From JBDSKH01 sp050245915 (GTDB lineage: Bacteria; Actinomycetota; Actinomycetes; Actinomycetales; Microbacteriaceae), in contig JBFWWZ010000006.1 in the NCBI GenBank assembly GCA_050245915.1, positions 1 to 64,000 of the forward strand: DNA of 64,000 nucleotides, written 5' to 3'. Shown here piece by piece: positions 40,263 to 49,000 of this stretch (position 1 is the stretch's first letter; each line of letters starts with the position of its first letter). A program made the position numbers and the translations under genes. Below the pieces are notes generated by a model that worked only from the letters and a program-made list of their open reading frames with translations, did no database searches and was not told the origin of the DNA.

Positions 40263-43163
40263 GTGTCCACAGCCACGCCCCGCCCCGCCGCCCCTCGGAG
40301 CAGAACGCGCGCCGCCCTGGCGATCACCGCCGCGATCCTCGCGGTCCTGATCATCGCGTTCTTCATCTTCTCCGGCCTGTACGCCGACGTGCTCTGGTTC
40401 GACCAGCTCGGCTTCCTCGAGGTGCTGACCACGCAGTGGGCGGCACTCGCCGCCATGTTCGGCATCGGGTTCCTCGCGATGGGCCTCGTCGTGTGGCTGA
40501 GCATCGCGATCGCGTACCGCTCCCGCCCCGTCTACGTGAAGCTCAACTCGCAGCTCGACCGCTACCAGCAGGTCGTCGAGCCGCTGCGCCGCCTCGCGAT
40601 GTACGGCATCCCGATCGTGCTCGGCCTCTTCATCGGCGTCTCCACCGCCACCCGCTGGACCACCGTGCTGCAGTGGCTGCACCGCACCCCGTTCGGCCAG
40701 AAAGACCCGCAGTTCGGTCTCGACGTCTCCTTCTACGTCTACGAGCTGCCGTTCTACCGGGGCGTGCTCGCCTACGCGTCCGCGATCGTGCTCATCGCGG
40801 GCCTCGCGGCGCTCGCCACCGCCTATCTGTACGGCGGCATCCGGATCAACGGTCGCGAGGTGCGCGTGACGCGTGCCGCCCGCATCCAGCTCGCCGTCAC
40901 CGCCGCGGTCTACCTGGCGCTGCAGGCCGTCAGCATCTGGTTCGACCAGTACGCCACCCTCACCGACGACGGCGGGCTGATCACCGGCGCCGCGTACACC
41001 GACGTCAACGCCGTCATCCCCGGCCGGGTCATCCTGGCCGGCATCGCGGCGCTCGTCGCCGTGCTCGCACTCGTCACCGCCGTGATCGGCCGCTGGCGTC
41101 TGCCCCTCATCGGCACCGCGCTGCTCGTCGTCTCCAGCCTGGTCATCGGGTCGATCTACCCGGCGATCATCCAGCGCTTCCAGGTGGAGCCGAGCGCTCG
41201 CACCCTCGAGGCCGAATACATCCAGCGCAACATCGACGCCACCCGCGAGGCCTACGGCGTCGACGACGACCACGTGCAGGTGCGGCCGTACGCGGCGGTG
41301 ACGGATGCCGAGGCCGGCGCCCTGCGCGAAGACGCCGAGACGACGGCCAACATCCGCATCCTGGATCCGGCGATCGTCTCCGACACGTTCAAGCAGCTCG
41401 AGCGGGTCAAGCAGTTCTACACGTTCCCCGAACACCTCGACGTCGACCGCTACCAGATCGACGGCGAGACGCAAGACACCGTGATCGCGGTGCGCGAACT
41501 CAACCAGGCGGGGCAGAGCGCCAACGACTGGTTCAACAACACGCTCGTCTACACCCACGGTTTCGGCATCGTCGCCGCCTACGGCAACCAGCGCGCGGTC
41601 GATGGGCAGCCGCTCTTCCTGGAGTCAGGCATCCCGTCCTCCGGCGACCTCGGCGAGTTCGAACCCCGCATCTACTTCGGCGAGAGCTCGCCGCGGTACT
41701 CCATCGTCGGAGGCACCCCCGACGGCAAGCCGGCCGAGCTCGACTACCCGTCGGGCGACGAAGACGACGGCAACGACCGCTACACCACGTTCGACGGCGA
41801 CGGCGGGCCGAAGCTCGACAACGTCTTCAAGCGCCTCGTCTACGCGATCAAGTTCCAGTCGGAGCAGGTCGTGCTCTCGACCAACGTCACCGACGACTCC
41901 CAGATCCTGTACGACCGCAACCCGGTGCTGCGCGTGCAGAAGGTCGCGCCGTACCTGACCCTCGACTCCGACGCCTACCCGGCCGTCGTCGACGGTCGTG
42001 TGATGTGGATCCTGGACGGGTACACCACCACCGACGCGTACCCGTACTCCCGCATCCAGCAGCTGACGAGCGCCATCGCCGACACCTACACGCCGACGCC
42101 CGGCTACGCGCTCGACGACATCAACTACATCCGTAACTCGGTGAAGGCCACCGTCGACGCCTACACCGGCGAGGTGAAGATCTACGCCTGGGACACCGAA
42201 GACCCGATCCTGCAGACCTGGGACAAGATCTTCCCCGGCACCATCACCTCGGCCGACGAGATGAGCGACGACCTGATCGCGCACATCCGCTACCCGGCGG
42301 ACCTGTTCAAGGTGCAGCGGCAGATCCTCGAGACCTACCACGTGACCGATCCCGGCACGTACTTCTCGGCGAACGACGCCTGGGTCACCCCGAAAGACCC
42401 GACCCAGCCCGCCAGCACGGCGAAACTGCAGCCGCCGTACTACCTGACGATGCAGGTGCCGGGCACCGACAAGCCGGCGTTCACGCTGTACTCCACCTAC
42501 ATCCCGCGCACCGGGTCGGATGACGCGGCACAGAGCGTGCTCACCGGCTATCTGGCGGTGAACTCCGACGCGGGACCGGACTACGGCAAGCTCACGCTGC
42601 TGACGCTCCCCAAGTCGGACACCGTCCCCGGTCCCGGCCAGGCGCAGAACCAGTTCAGCTCGGACGACGAGGTCGCCAGCCAGATCGCCCTGCTCGAACG
42701 CGGCTCCACCGAGGTGCTGCGCGGCAACCTGCTCACCCTGCCCGTCGGCGGCGGCCTGCTCTACGTGCAGCCGGTCTACGTGAAGTCGACCGGTGAGACC
42801 AGTTACCCGCTGCTGCGCAAGATCCTCGTCGGCTTCGGCGACAAGGTCGCATTCGAAGACACCCTCGATGCGGCGCTCGACGTGCTGTTCGGCGGCGACA
42901 GCGGGGCGGAGGCCGGTGACACCGACGTGCCCGTCGATCCGACGGATCCCACCACCCCGACCGATCCCGCCACGCCGACCGACCCGGGCACCGGGTCAGG
43001 CACCGTCGACGAGGCTGCGCTCCAGGCGGCTCTGGCCGCCTACCAGCAGGCGCTGAAGGACCGGCAGCAGGCGTACGCCGACGGCGACCTGGTGGCTGCG
43101 GCGCAGGCCGACCAGCGCATGCAGGATGCCGTGGAGGCCGCCATCGCCGCGACCGGCGGGTGA
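40263..43163 (+). CDS. UPF0182 family membrane protein
   Basis: A 966-residue protein with about seven membrane helices in the first 310 residues and a large outside domain (about 310-880). QLGFLEVLTTQWAAL, YPAIIQRFQVEPS and LYDRNPVLRVQKVAPYLTLD are UPF0182 signatures (Rv3193c-like). The C-terminus has a Pro/Thr/Asp linker (about 880-910) and a short coiled coil. Function unknown; it lies beside the PDZ protease in other actinobacteria as well. TAGGAT at 40251-40256 is 6 nt before GTG 40263. Confidence 0.92.
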   Translation: MSTATPRPAAPRSRTRAALAITAAILAVLIIAFFIFSGLYADVLWFDQLGFLEVLTTQWAALAAMFGIGFLAMGLVVWLSIAIAYRSRPVYVKLNSQLDRYQQVVEPLRRLAMYGIPIVLGLFIGVSTATRWTTVLQWLHRTPFGQKDPQFGLDVSFYVYELPFYRGVLAYASAIVLIAGLAALATAYLYGGIRINGREVRVTRAARIQLAVTAAVYLALQAVSIWFDQYATLTDDGGLITGAAYTDVNAVIPGRVILAGIAALVAVLALVTAVIGRWRLPLIGTALLVVSSLVIGSIYPAIIQRFQVEPSARTLEAEYIQRNIDATREAYGVDDDHVQVRPYAAVTDAEAGALREDAETTANIRILDPAIVSDTFKQLERVKQFYTFPEHLDVDRYQIDGETQDTVIAVRELNQAGQSANDWFNNTLVYTHGFGIVAAYGNQRAVDGQPLFLESGIPSSGDLGEFEPRIYFGESSPRYSIVGGTPDGKPAELDYPSGDEDDGNDRYTTFDGDGGPKLDNVFKRLVYAIKFQSEQVVLSTNVTDDSQILYDRNPVLRVQKVAPYLTLDSDAYPAVVDGRVMWILDGYTTTDAYPYSRIQQLTSAIADTYTPTPGYALDDINYIRNSVKATVDAYTGEVKIYAWDTEDPILQTWDKIFPGTITSADEMSDDLIAHIRYPADLFKVQRQILETYHVTDPGTYFSANDAWVTPKDPTQPASTAKLQPPYYLTMQVPGTDKPAFTLYSTYIPRTGSDDAAQSVLTGYLAVNSDAGPDYGKLTLLTLPKSDTVPGPGQAQNQFSSDDEVASQIALLERGSTEVLRGNLLTLPVGGGLLYVQPVYVKSTGETSYPLLRKILVGFGDKVAFEDTLDAALDVLFGGDSGAEAGDTDVPVDPTDPTTPTDPATPTDPGTGSGTVDEAALQAALAAYQQALKDRQQAYADGDLVAAAQADQRMQDAVEAAIAATGG

Positions 43164-43209
43164 GCACGGAAGCGCTCGCCCCGAAACCCTGGTAACCTGG
43201 ACAACGCAC

Positions 43210-43283
43210 CGCGGGGTGGAGCAGTTCGGTAGCTCGCTGGGCTCATAACCCAGAGGTCGCAGGTTCAAATCCTGTCCCCGCAA
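43210..43283 (+). tRNA. tRNA-fMet (CAU), initiator
   Basis: A complete cloverleaf with anticodon CAU in CTGGG-CTCATAA-CCCAG. The acceptor stem CGCGGGG / CCCCGCA has the C1-A72 mismatch, and the anticodon stem has three consecutive G:C pairs next to the loop; both identify an initiator tRNA. CCA is not encoded. TAACCT at 43193-43198 is a plausible -10. The ICE genes start just downstream, so the 3' end of this gene is a candidate attachment site. Confidence 0.95.
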
Positions 43284-43290
43284 CGAAATC

Positions 43291-43319
43291 AGGCCCGGAG
43301 ATCGCAGATCTCCGGGCCT
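43291..43319 (+). terminator. Terminator-like perfect hairpin after tRNA-fMet
   Basis: AGGCCCGGAGATC-GCA-GATCTCCGGGCCT is a perfect 13-bp stem with a 3-base loop, 7 bp after the tRNA. No T-tract follows (GAAAGG), so it may act as a Rho-independent terminator of the weak-tail type or as a processing signal. Confidence 0.6.
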
Positions 43320-43464
43320 GAAAGGTTAAGGGATTTGATCCTCCCGCCACTTACCTGCCAAAAACCCCTTCTCGGCGCGCACGTCAGCCCGCTTCTTCGT
43401 CATCGTCGTGGACGGTCACGGAACCCTGCGGAGCGTGGTGGGGCCGTGGGCGCACCTTCTGGAT

Positions 43465-43695
43465 ATGAAGATCGGCGTCCCCACTCTGAGCGACCTGGAA
43501 CCGTTGCTCTCGATCGACGAGCTGGCCGACTACCTCGACATCCCGGTGTCGACGATCCGCGATTGGCGCACCGACGGCAAGGGGCCGCGTGCGATCCGGC
43601 TCGGCGGCCGTCTCCGGTTCGCGGTCAGCGACGTGCAGGCTTGGCTTGGCGAGCAGCGAGAGACTTCGCCAGGGCAGACCGCATCCGGGTGGTGA
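43465..43695 (+). CDS. xis: Excisionase/MerR-like DNA-binding protein
   Basis: A 76-residue protein with a helix-turn-helix of the excisionase type (LLSIDELADYLDIPVSTIRDWRTDGKGPRAIRLGGRLRFAVSDVQAWL). ATG 43465 is preferred as it removes a non-conserved extension reaching back to 43408. Placed directly ahead of the integrase with a 6-bp gap, it should set the direction of integrase action or repress the pair. Confidence 0.85.
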   Translation: MKIGVPTLSDLEPLLSIDELADYLDIPVSTIRDWRTDGKGPRAIRLGGRLRFAVSDVQAWLGEQRETSPGQTASGW

Positions 43696-43701
43696 GGCGG
43701 G

Positions 43702-44895
43702 ATGTCTAGGCCGCGGACTCCGATCGGCACCTTCGGGGAAATCCGGTTCCAGGTCGCCGCGGGAGGTCGCGTCAGCGCGATCACGCGCTTCCGGGATCAC
43801 GACGGCAGGACTCGTCGGGTGCAAGCGACCGCTGACACTCAGAAGGCCGCGGAACGCAAGCTCAAGGAGTTGCTCACTGTCCGGGCGACTGCGAGCGTCG
43901 GACAGGAGGAGCTGACTGCGGACAGCTCGTTCGGGGAGCTCGTCTCGATGTGGCTCGCCGACCTCGACCTAGAGGGTTCGGTGGGGCCGCGTACTCGGGA
44001 GCTGTACGAGCGAAACATGCGTGCCTTGGTAATGCCCGCGTTCGAGCACTATGCCTTGCGGGAGATTACGGTTCGCAAGGTCGACCAGTTCATCAAGACC
44101 CTCAAGTCGACCAAGAGCTACAGCACCGCCAAGCAGGCACGGACGGTCCTGAGCCTCGCCTTCGGTCTCGCCGTGAGGTACGACGCGATGCGGGCGAACC
44201 CGGTGCGCGACATCGCTCCGCTGCGCAAGTCGCAGTCTCACGCGATGGCCCTCACCTTTGAGCAGGTCGAGTCGATTCGTGAGGCAGTGCGGACCTGGAG
44301 GCGGCATCCGGGGAACCCCGGCCCGCCCCCGGACGGTCAGCTGGAACAGATCATCGAGGTCATGCTGGGCACGTCAGCGCGAATCGGCGAGGTGCTGGCG
44401 ATCCGCAAATGTGATGTCGACGTGACCGTGGTGCCGACGACGGTGCGCATTTGTGGAACGATCGTCTCCCCGAGCGGCAAGCCGACCGCGCGGCAGGACC
44501 ACCCGAAGACCGCGAAATCGACCAGGGTGGTCTCGGTTCCGAGCTTCACGGCTGAGGCCCTGCGCGCACGGCTCGCAGCGATTGCGCAGGAGGACCGCGA
44601 GCATCTGATCTTCTTCAGCCGCAACCACACACCGCTCACGACGAACAATGTCCGCCGTCGTCTGCGGGCGATCCTTGAAGCGGTCGGAATGAGCGGAGTG
44701 ACGCCGCACGCCTTCCGAAGGACGGTCGCGACGACGCTGGATCGCGCCAGCGGCCCTGATCTCGCGGCGGAGATGCTCGGACACACTTCGCCGAGGATCA
44801 CCATCCAGCACTACATAGAACCCGACGAACTCGTGAACCCTGTCACCGCCGACATCCTCGAATCGCTCGCGCCGCGCACGACGGATGACCAGTGA
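43702..44895 (+). CDS. int: Tyrosine site-specific integrase
   Basis: A 397-residue tyrosine recombinase with an AP2-like arm-binding start, a core-binding SAM-like domain (about 75-165) and a catalytic domain: Arg227 in TSARIGEV, His336-x-x-Arg339 in TPHAFRRT, His361 in LGHTS and Tyr371 in IQHYIEP. All catalytic residues are present, so the element should be able to integrate. The expected target is the adjacent tRNA-fMet end. Confidence 0.93.
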   Translation: MSRPRTPIGTFGEIRFQVAAGGRVSAITRFRDHDGRTRRVQATADTQKAAERKLKELLTVRATASVGQEELTADSSFGELVSMWLADLDLEGSVGPRTRELYERNMRALVMPAFEHYALREITVRKVDQFIKTLKSTKSYSTAKQARTVLSLAFGLAVRYDAMRANPVRDIAPLRKSQSHAMALTFEQVESIREAVRTWRRHPGNPGPPPDGQLEQIIEVMLGTSARIGEVLAIRKCDVDVTVVPTTVRICGTIVSPSGKPTARQDHPKTAKSTRVVSVPSFTAEALRARLAAIAQEDREHLIFFSRNHTPLTTNNVRRRLRAILEAVGMSGVTPHAFRRTVATTLDRASGPDLAAEMLGHTSPRITIQHYIEPDELVNPVTADILESLAPRTTDDQ

Positions 44896-44934
44896 CGGAG
44901 ACACAGCGGACGGCCGCTGACGGAGACGCGGTGA

Positions 44935-44962
44935 TGCACAGATACGCTTGTCTGACTGTGCA
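44935..44962. promoter_or_regulatory. Operator-like inverted repeat upstream of the TA operon
   Basis: TGCACAG (44935-44941) and CTGTGCA (44956-44962) form a perfect 7-bp inverted repeat with a 14-base spacer, ending 3 bp before the GGAGG (44966-44970) of the antitoxin gene. It fits autorepression by the antitoxin's DNA-binding domain. Confidence 0.6.
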
Positions 44963-44976
44963 ACCGGAGGTAGGAT

Positions 44977-45348
44977 GTGAGCATGACGCTGGCAGCCCTG
45001 ACGATCGATCCCGAGGACGTGCGCGCCGACGCACGCGACGCGTCGGCGCTTCCGGCCTGGCTGGAGAAGGTCGCCGACTATGTGCAGCGTGCGGCCTCCG
45101 AAGGGGAGACGGTCACGCTGACCGCGAAGCAGCGGATGCTCACGCCCGAGCAGATCGCTACGTTGGCCGGGGTGTCGCGCTCGACCATCTCCCGCAAGAT
45201 CAAGGCGGGGGAGATCCACGCCGTCAAGGTCGGCAACCGCAACCGCATCCCGTTCGACGAGTACATCCGCTGGTGGGAGCAGTCGATGGACGACGTGATC
45301 GAGATGGTGCGCGAAGACATCCGGGAAGACCTCTTCGGCACTCGATGA
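44977..45348 (+). CDS. Helix-turn-helix antitoxin of a PIN-type TA pair
   Basis: A 123-residue protein. The middle (about 50-105) is an excisionase/MerR-like DNA-binding domain (MLTPEQIATLAGVSRSTISRKIKAGEIHAVKVG), and the N-terminal ~45 residues and acidic C-terminus could contact the toxin. GTG 44977 has GGAGG 6 nt upstream. One base separates its stop from the PIN gene, so they form an operon. The antitoxin role is inferred from this arrangement. Confidence 0.78.
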   Translation: MSMTLAALTIDPEDVRADARDASALPAWLEKVADYVQRAASEGETVTLTAKQRMLTPEQIATLAGVSRSTISRKIKAGEIHAVKVGNRNRIPFDEYIRWWEQSMDDVIEMVREDIREDLFGTR

Positions 45349-45349
45349 T

Positions 45350-46000
45350 GTGACCTTCGTCTTCCTCGACGCAAACATCCTCGCCAAGCCCGTCACCCGA
45401 ACGATCCTTATGCGCGGCGCAGCCCGCAGCGGCTTCACCGTCGGCTGGAGTGCGGCGGCCGAGGCAGAAGCGGCACGTCATATGCGTCCGCGCGCGATCC
45501 TGCCAGCGGAGGTGCGGAGACGCTACGGCGGCGACCTCACGCCGACAGGAGACGTGGCCGGACGATTCGAGGGCACCAAGCCCACGGATCGCCAGATTCT
45601 CGCTGACGCCGATGCAGCCGGAGCGCGGTTCCTCATCACCGAGGACGTGGACGACTACGCGGTGGACGACCTCACCAGCGTCGGCATCTCAGCGGTCAAC
45701 CCCGATCTGTTCCTCGCCGAACGGCTGACCCGCGAGGCGTACAGCATGGTCGTCCGGCGATTCGTAGAACTCCAGGTGAGCCCGCCCACCACGCCCGCGC
45801 AGTTCCACGCCGCCATCGCCAAGAACCACCCGCGCCTGTTCACCGCGCACGCCGACCTCCACGACATCGAGCCCGACAAAGGCACGCACCGCGAGCCCGC
45901 GGTGATCTTCCGCGGCTCGCGGTGCCTGCGCTGCGAGCGGATCATCGCCGATCCGTCCACCGTCATTGACGGGCTCGGCCCGGAGTGCTCCTATCTATAG
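45350..46000 (+). CDS. PIN-domain protein with C-terminal DUF6011-like zinc ribbon
   Basis: A 216-residue protein. The N-terminal 140 residues are a PIN nuclease-like domain: FLDANILAKPVTR (Asp7), EAEAARHMR (Glu), PTDRQILADADAAGARFLITEDVDD (two Asp). The last ~35 residues, RGSRCLRCERIIADPSTVIDGLGPEC, form a C-x2-C...GxGPxC module seen in DUF6011-like nucleic-acid-linked proteins. PIN toxins cut RNA, often tRNA. A zinc module on a PIN toxin is unusual and may guide target choice. GTG 45350. Overlaps the end of the convergent helicase gene by 6 bp. Confidence 0.78.
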   Translation: MTFVFLDANILAKPVTRTILMRGAARSGFTVGWSAAAEAEAARHMRPRAILPAEVRRRYGGDLTPTGDVAGRFEGTKPTDRQILADADAAGARFLITEDVDDYAVDDLTSVGISAVNPDLFLAERLTREAYSMVVRRFVELQVSPPTTPAQFHAAIAKNHPRLFTAHADLHDIEPDKGTHREPAVIFRGSRCLRCERIIADPSTVIDGLGPECSYL

Positions 46001-49000
46001 CCGCGGCGCGTTGCTCGACGGCGCGGCAGGAGGCGTAGCCGGGGCAAACGAGTCTGCAGACTCGCGGTTCGCGCCCTCCCGCGATCCCAGGTTCGGCTCG
46101 TAGGCGCGCACGGCCTCGATGGTCAGCTCGATGAGCTCCGACTCGGACGCTGCGAGGTCGGCGCTTGGCTCGTCCTGCATCGCGGCGAGCTGGGCCTCGA
46201 TGCGGGCAAGGTCTACTTCGGCGTCCGCGAGCGCTTGGGCGTGACGGAAGGGCTGGCCGAGACGCTGCTGGGTGTCGGCAACAGTCTGCTCGGCTTCCTC
46301 CAGGTCTTCGCGCGCCTGGTCGAGCAGGGAAGGAATGCCGCTGACACGGTTCTCGATGCGCTGGACGAGCCCGAGCCCGGCTTCCACGAACGACTCCTTC
46401 GGCATCGTGAATCCCGAGCGGGGCACCTCGGGCAGGGAGACGATCACATCGAGGGCGGCTAGCCCGGAACGGGCCTCGACATGGATGTCGAAGCCGGAGA
46501 TGCGGCCGATGATCCCGAAGTCCTTGTGCCCGTACCGGGGGAGCCACTTCAGCCCGGAGTCGCCCATCCACGCGGCGAGTGCGTGGACAGCTTCGGAGCG
46601 CGAGTCGTAGTCGCGCGTGCCGAGCGTGATGCGGAACTTGTCGCCACTCGTGTCGGCCATGTGTGGGGCGGCGGCTTCCAGCCCGCGGATGTCCGCAGTC
46701 GCCCGCTCTGCCGACGACCGGGCGCGGTTGCCGGTGTGAATGAGCATGTCCTCGTTGCGCTCGTGCGCGCGCTGGAGGCGTCGCAGCCGGTTCACCTCGT
46801 TCAGGATGACGGAGTGCTCCAGCAGAAGCGGGTTGCCGGAGGCGATGGCCTTGGCCTCTGCTGCGGACAGCGCAGAGGTGTCGATCTCCTCGATCTCGCG
46901 GGCGTTGATCTTGCCGCGCAGGATCTGCGCGAACGACGCGGCTTTCCGCTCAACGGTCTGCCACATGTAGGAGTCGAAGGACCGCTCGGTGACATAGCGG
47001 ACGATCGCCACTTCCTCGTTCTGATTGCCCTGCCGCAGGATGCGCCCATCACGCTGAGCGATGTCGGAAGGCCGCCACGGGCAATCCAGATGGTGCAGCG
47101 CAATGGCGCGGGCCTGGACGTTGGTGCCGACGCCCATCTTCTCCGTCGAGCCGATGAGCACCGCGACGTGGCCGGCGCGGGCCGCAGCGAACAGGCGGGC
47201 CTTCTCCACATCCGTCTTCGCCTCGTGCATGTACCTGACTCGCTCGGCGGGGATGCCGCGCTGCACAAGCTGCTGCCGCAACTCGTCGTAAGCGTTCCAC
47301 CTGTCCTGGTTCGGGGTGCCGATGTCGCTGAACACGAGCTGGAGCGACCCGCGCACGGCGGAGGGTTGCCCGGTCAACGTGTCGAGGTACTCGTTGTCCC
47401 GGGTGCGCTCCCAGATACGGTGGATCGCGTCGGCGGCGACGTCGACCTTGCTCGGTCCCGACGGGTCGCGCGGGACGACCATGCGAATGTCGAGCGCCGC
47501 CTTGCGGCCGTCGGTGGCGATCAGGAGCATGTTGTCCTCGTCGGGCCGCACTTGGCGGCTGGCGACCTTCTCGGCGCGCTCGGCGAGAGATGCGACATAG
47601 TGCTCCAACTCGACGGTCGGCTGCACCGGCACGGTCGAGGGGGCGCGGCTGCCGTCGTTACGCTGCACTAGCGCGGGCACGGGTAGGTCGAGGTCTTCGG
47701 CGGTCTTCACGTCCGCGAACACCGACCACATGCGCAGCAGCTCTTGCCCGTTCTGGAACCGGGCGAACCGGGTCTTCATCCGGAACGTGCTACCCGTCGG
47801 CGAGATCTCCATCTGCGTGACCAGCTCGCCGAACGTCGCAGCCCACGCATCGAACGACCCGACGCCCGCGGACTCCAGTACGTCGGGCCGCAGGTATCGC
47901 TGCATCACGTAGGTCTCGGTGATCGAGTTCGAGATGGGTGTCGCGGTCGCCCCGGTTGCCACTCGCTCTCGCCCGGTCGAGCGGAGGTATTCGAGCTTCA
48001 TGTGCAGGTCGCTGGCGCGATCCGAGCCCTCGATGGCGGCGTCGCGGATGTTCGACTCCGTGGCGAGGTTCTTGTACATGTGCATCTCGTCGACGATGAC
48101 GTAGTCGATGCCGGTGTCTTCGAAGCAGACGCCCCGGTCGCGGTCGGAGTCGAGGCGATCTTTGAGCTTGTTCTCCATTGCCAGGAGCTTCCGTTGGATG
48201 CGCTTGACGCTCATCCGCTGCTCGCCGGTCGCGTCGTCCAGGACTTGACGAACGTCGTCTACCTGCCCGCGGATGTACTGCGCCTGCGTCTCAGCGCGCA
48301 GCGGGATCTTGGCGAACGCGCCCTGCGTGACGATGATCGCGTCCCACTCGTTCGCGGCAGCCCGGGCGACGAACAGCCGCCGCTTGTCGGCGGTCAGGTC
48401 GAGGCTGGAAGCCGCGAGCACGCGGGCACGCGGGTAGATCTGGAGCCACTCGCGACCGAACTGCTCCAGCATGTGATTCGGCACCACCACGACGGGCTTC
48501 CCGATCAGCCCCATTCGGCGCATCTCCATCGCGCCCATGATCATCTCCGCGGTCTTGCCCGCGCCGACCTCATGGAACAGGCCCGCCGCGGGCTCGGACA
48601 CCATGCGGGCGACGGCAGCGCGCTGATGCGTGCGCGGCTCGAAGTTCGCCGCGAGTCCCGGCAGCGACAGGTAAGCACCGGCATCGGTGTAGTCGCGGAG
48701 CACGATGGAGTTGAAGCGCCGGTTGTACTCGTCCACGAGCGCCTGCGCACGGGCCGGGTCTTCCCACACCCACTCGCTGAATCGCTCCTGAAGCGCGTCG
48801 GCCTTCTCCTGCGCGGCGGTGGTCTCGACGGGGTTGAGGACGCGGCGCACCTTGCCGTCGATGTCCTTGTCCTCGTCATAGACGAGCATCGCCCGTTGCT
48901 CCATGACGGCCTGGGCGATGTCGGGCGCTGGCCGACGCGGGGTGCCCCATTCCGAGGTGGAGGGCAGCCCTTGCCGACCGCCGCGGATCTCCCACATGCC

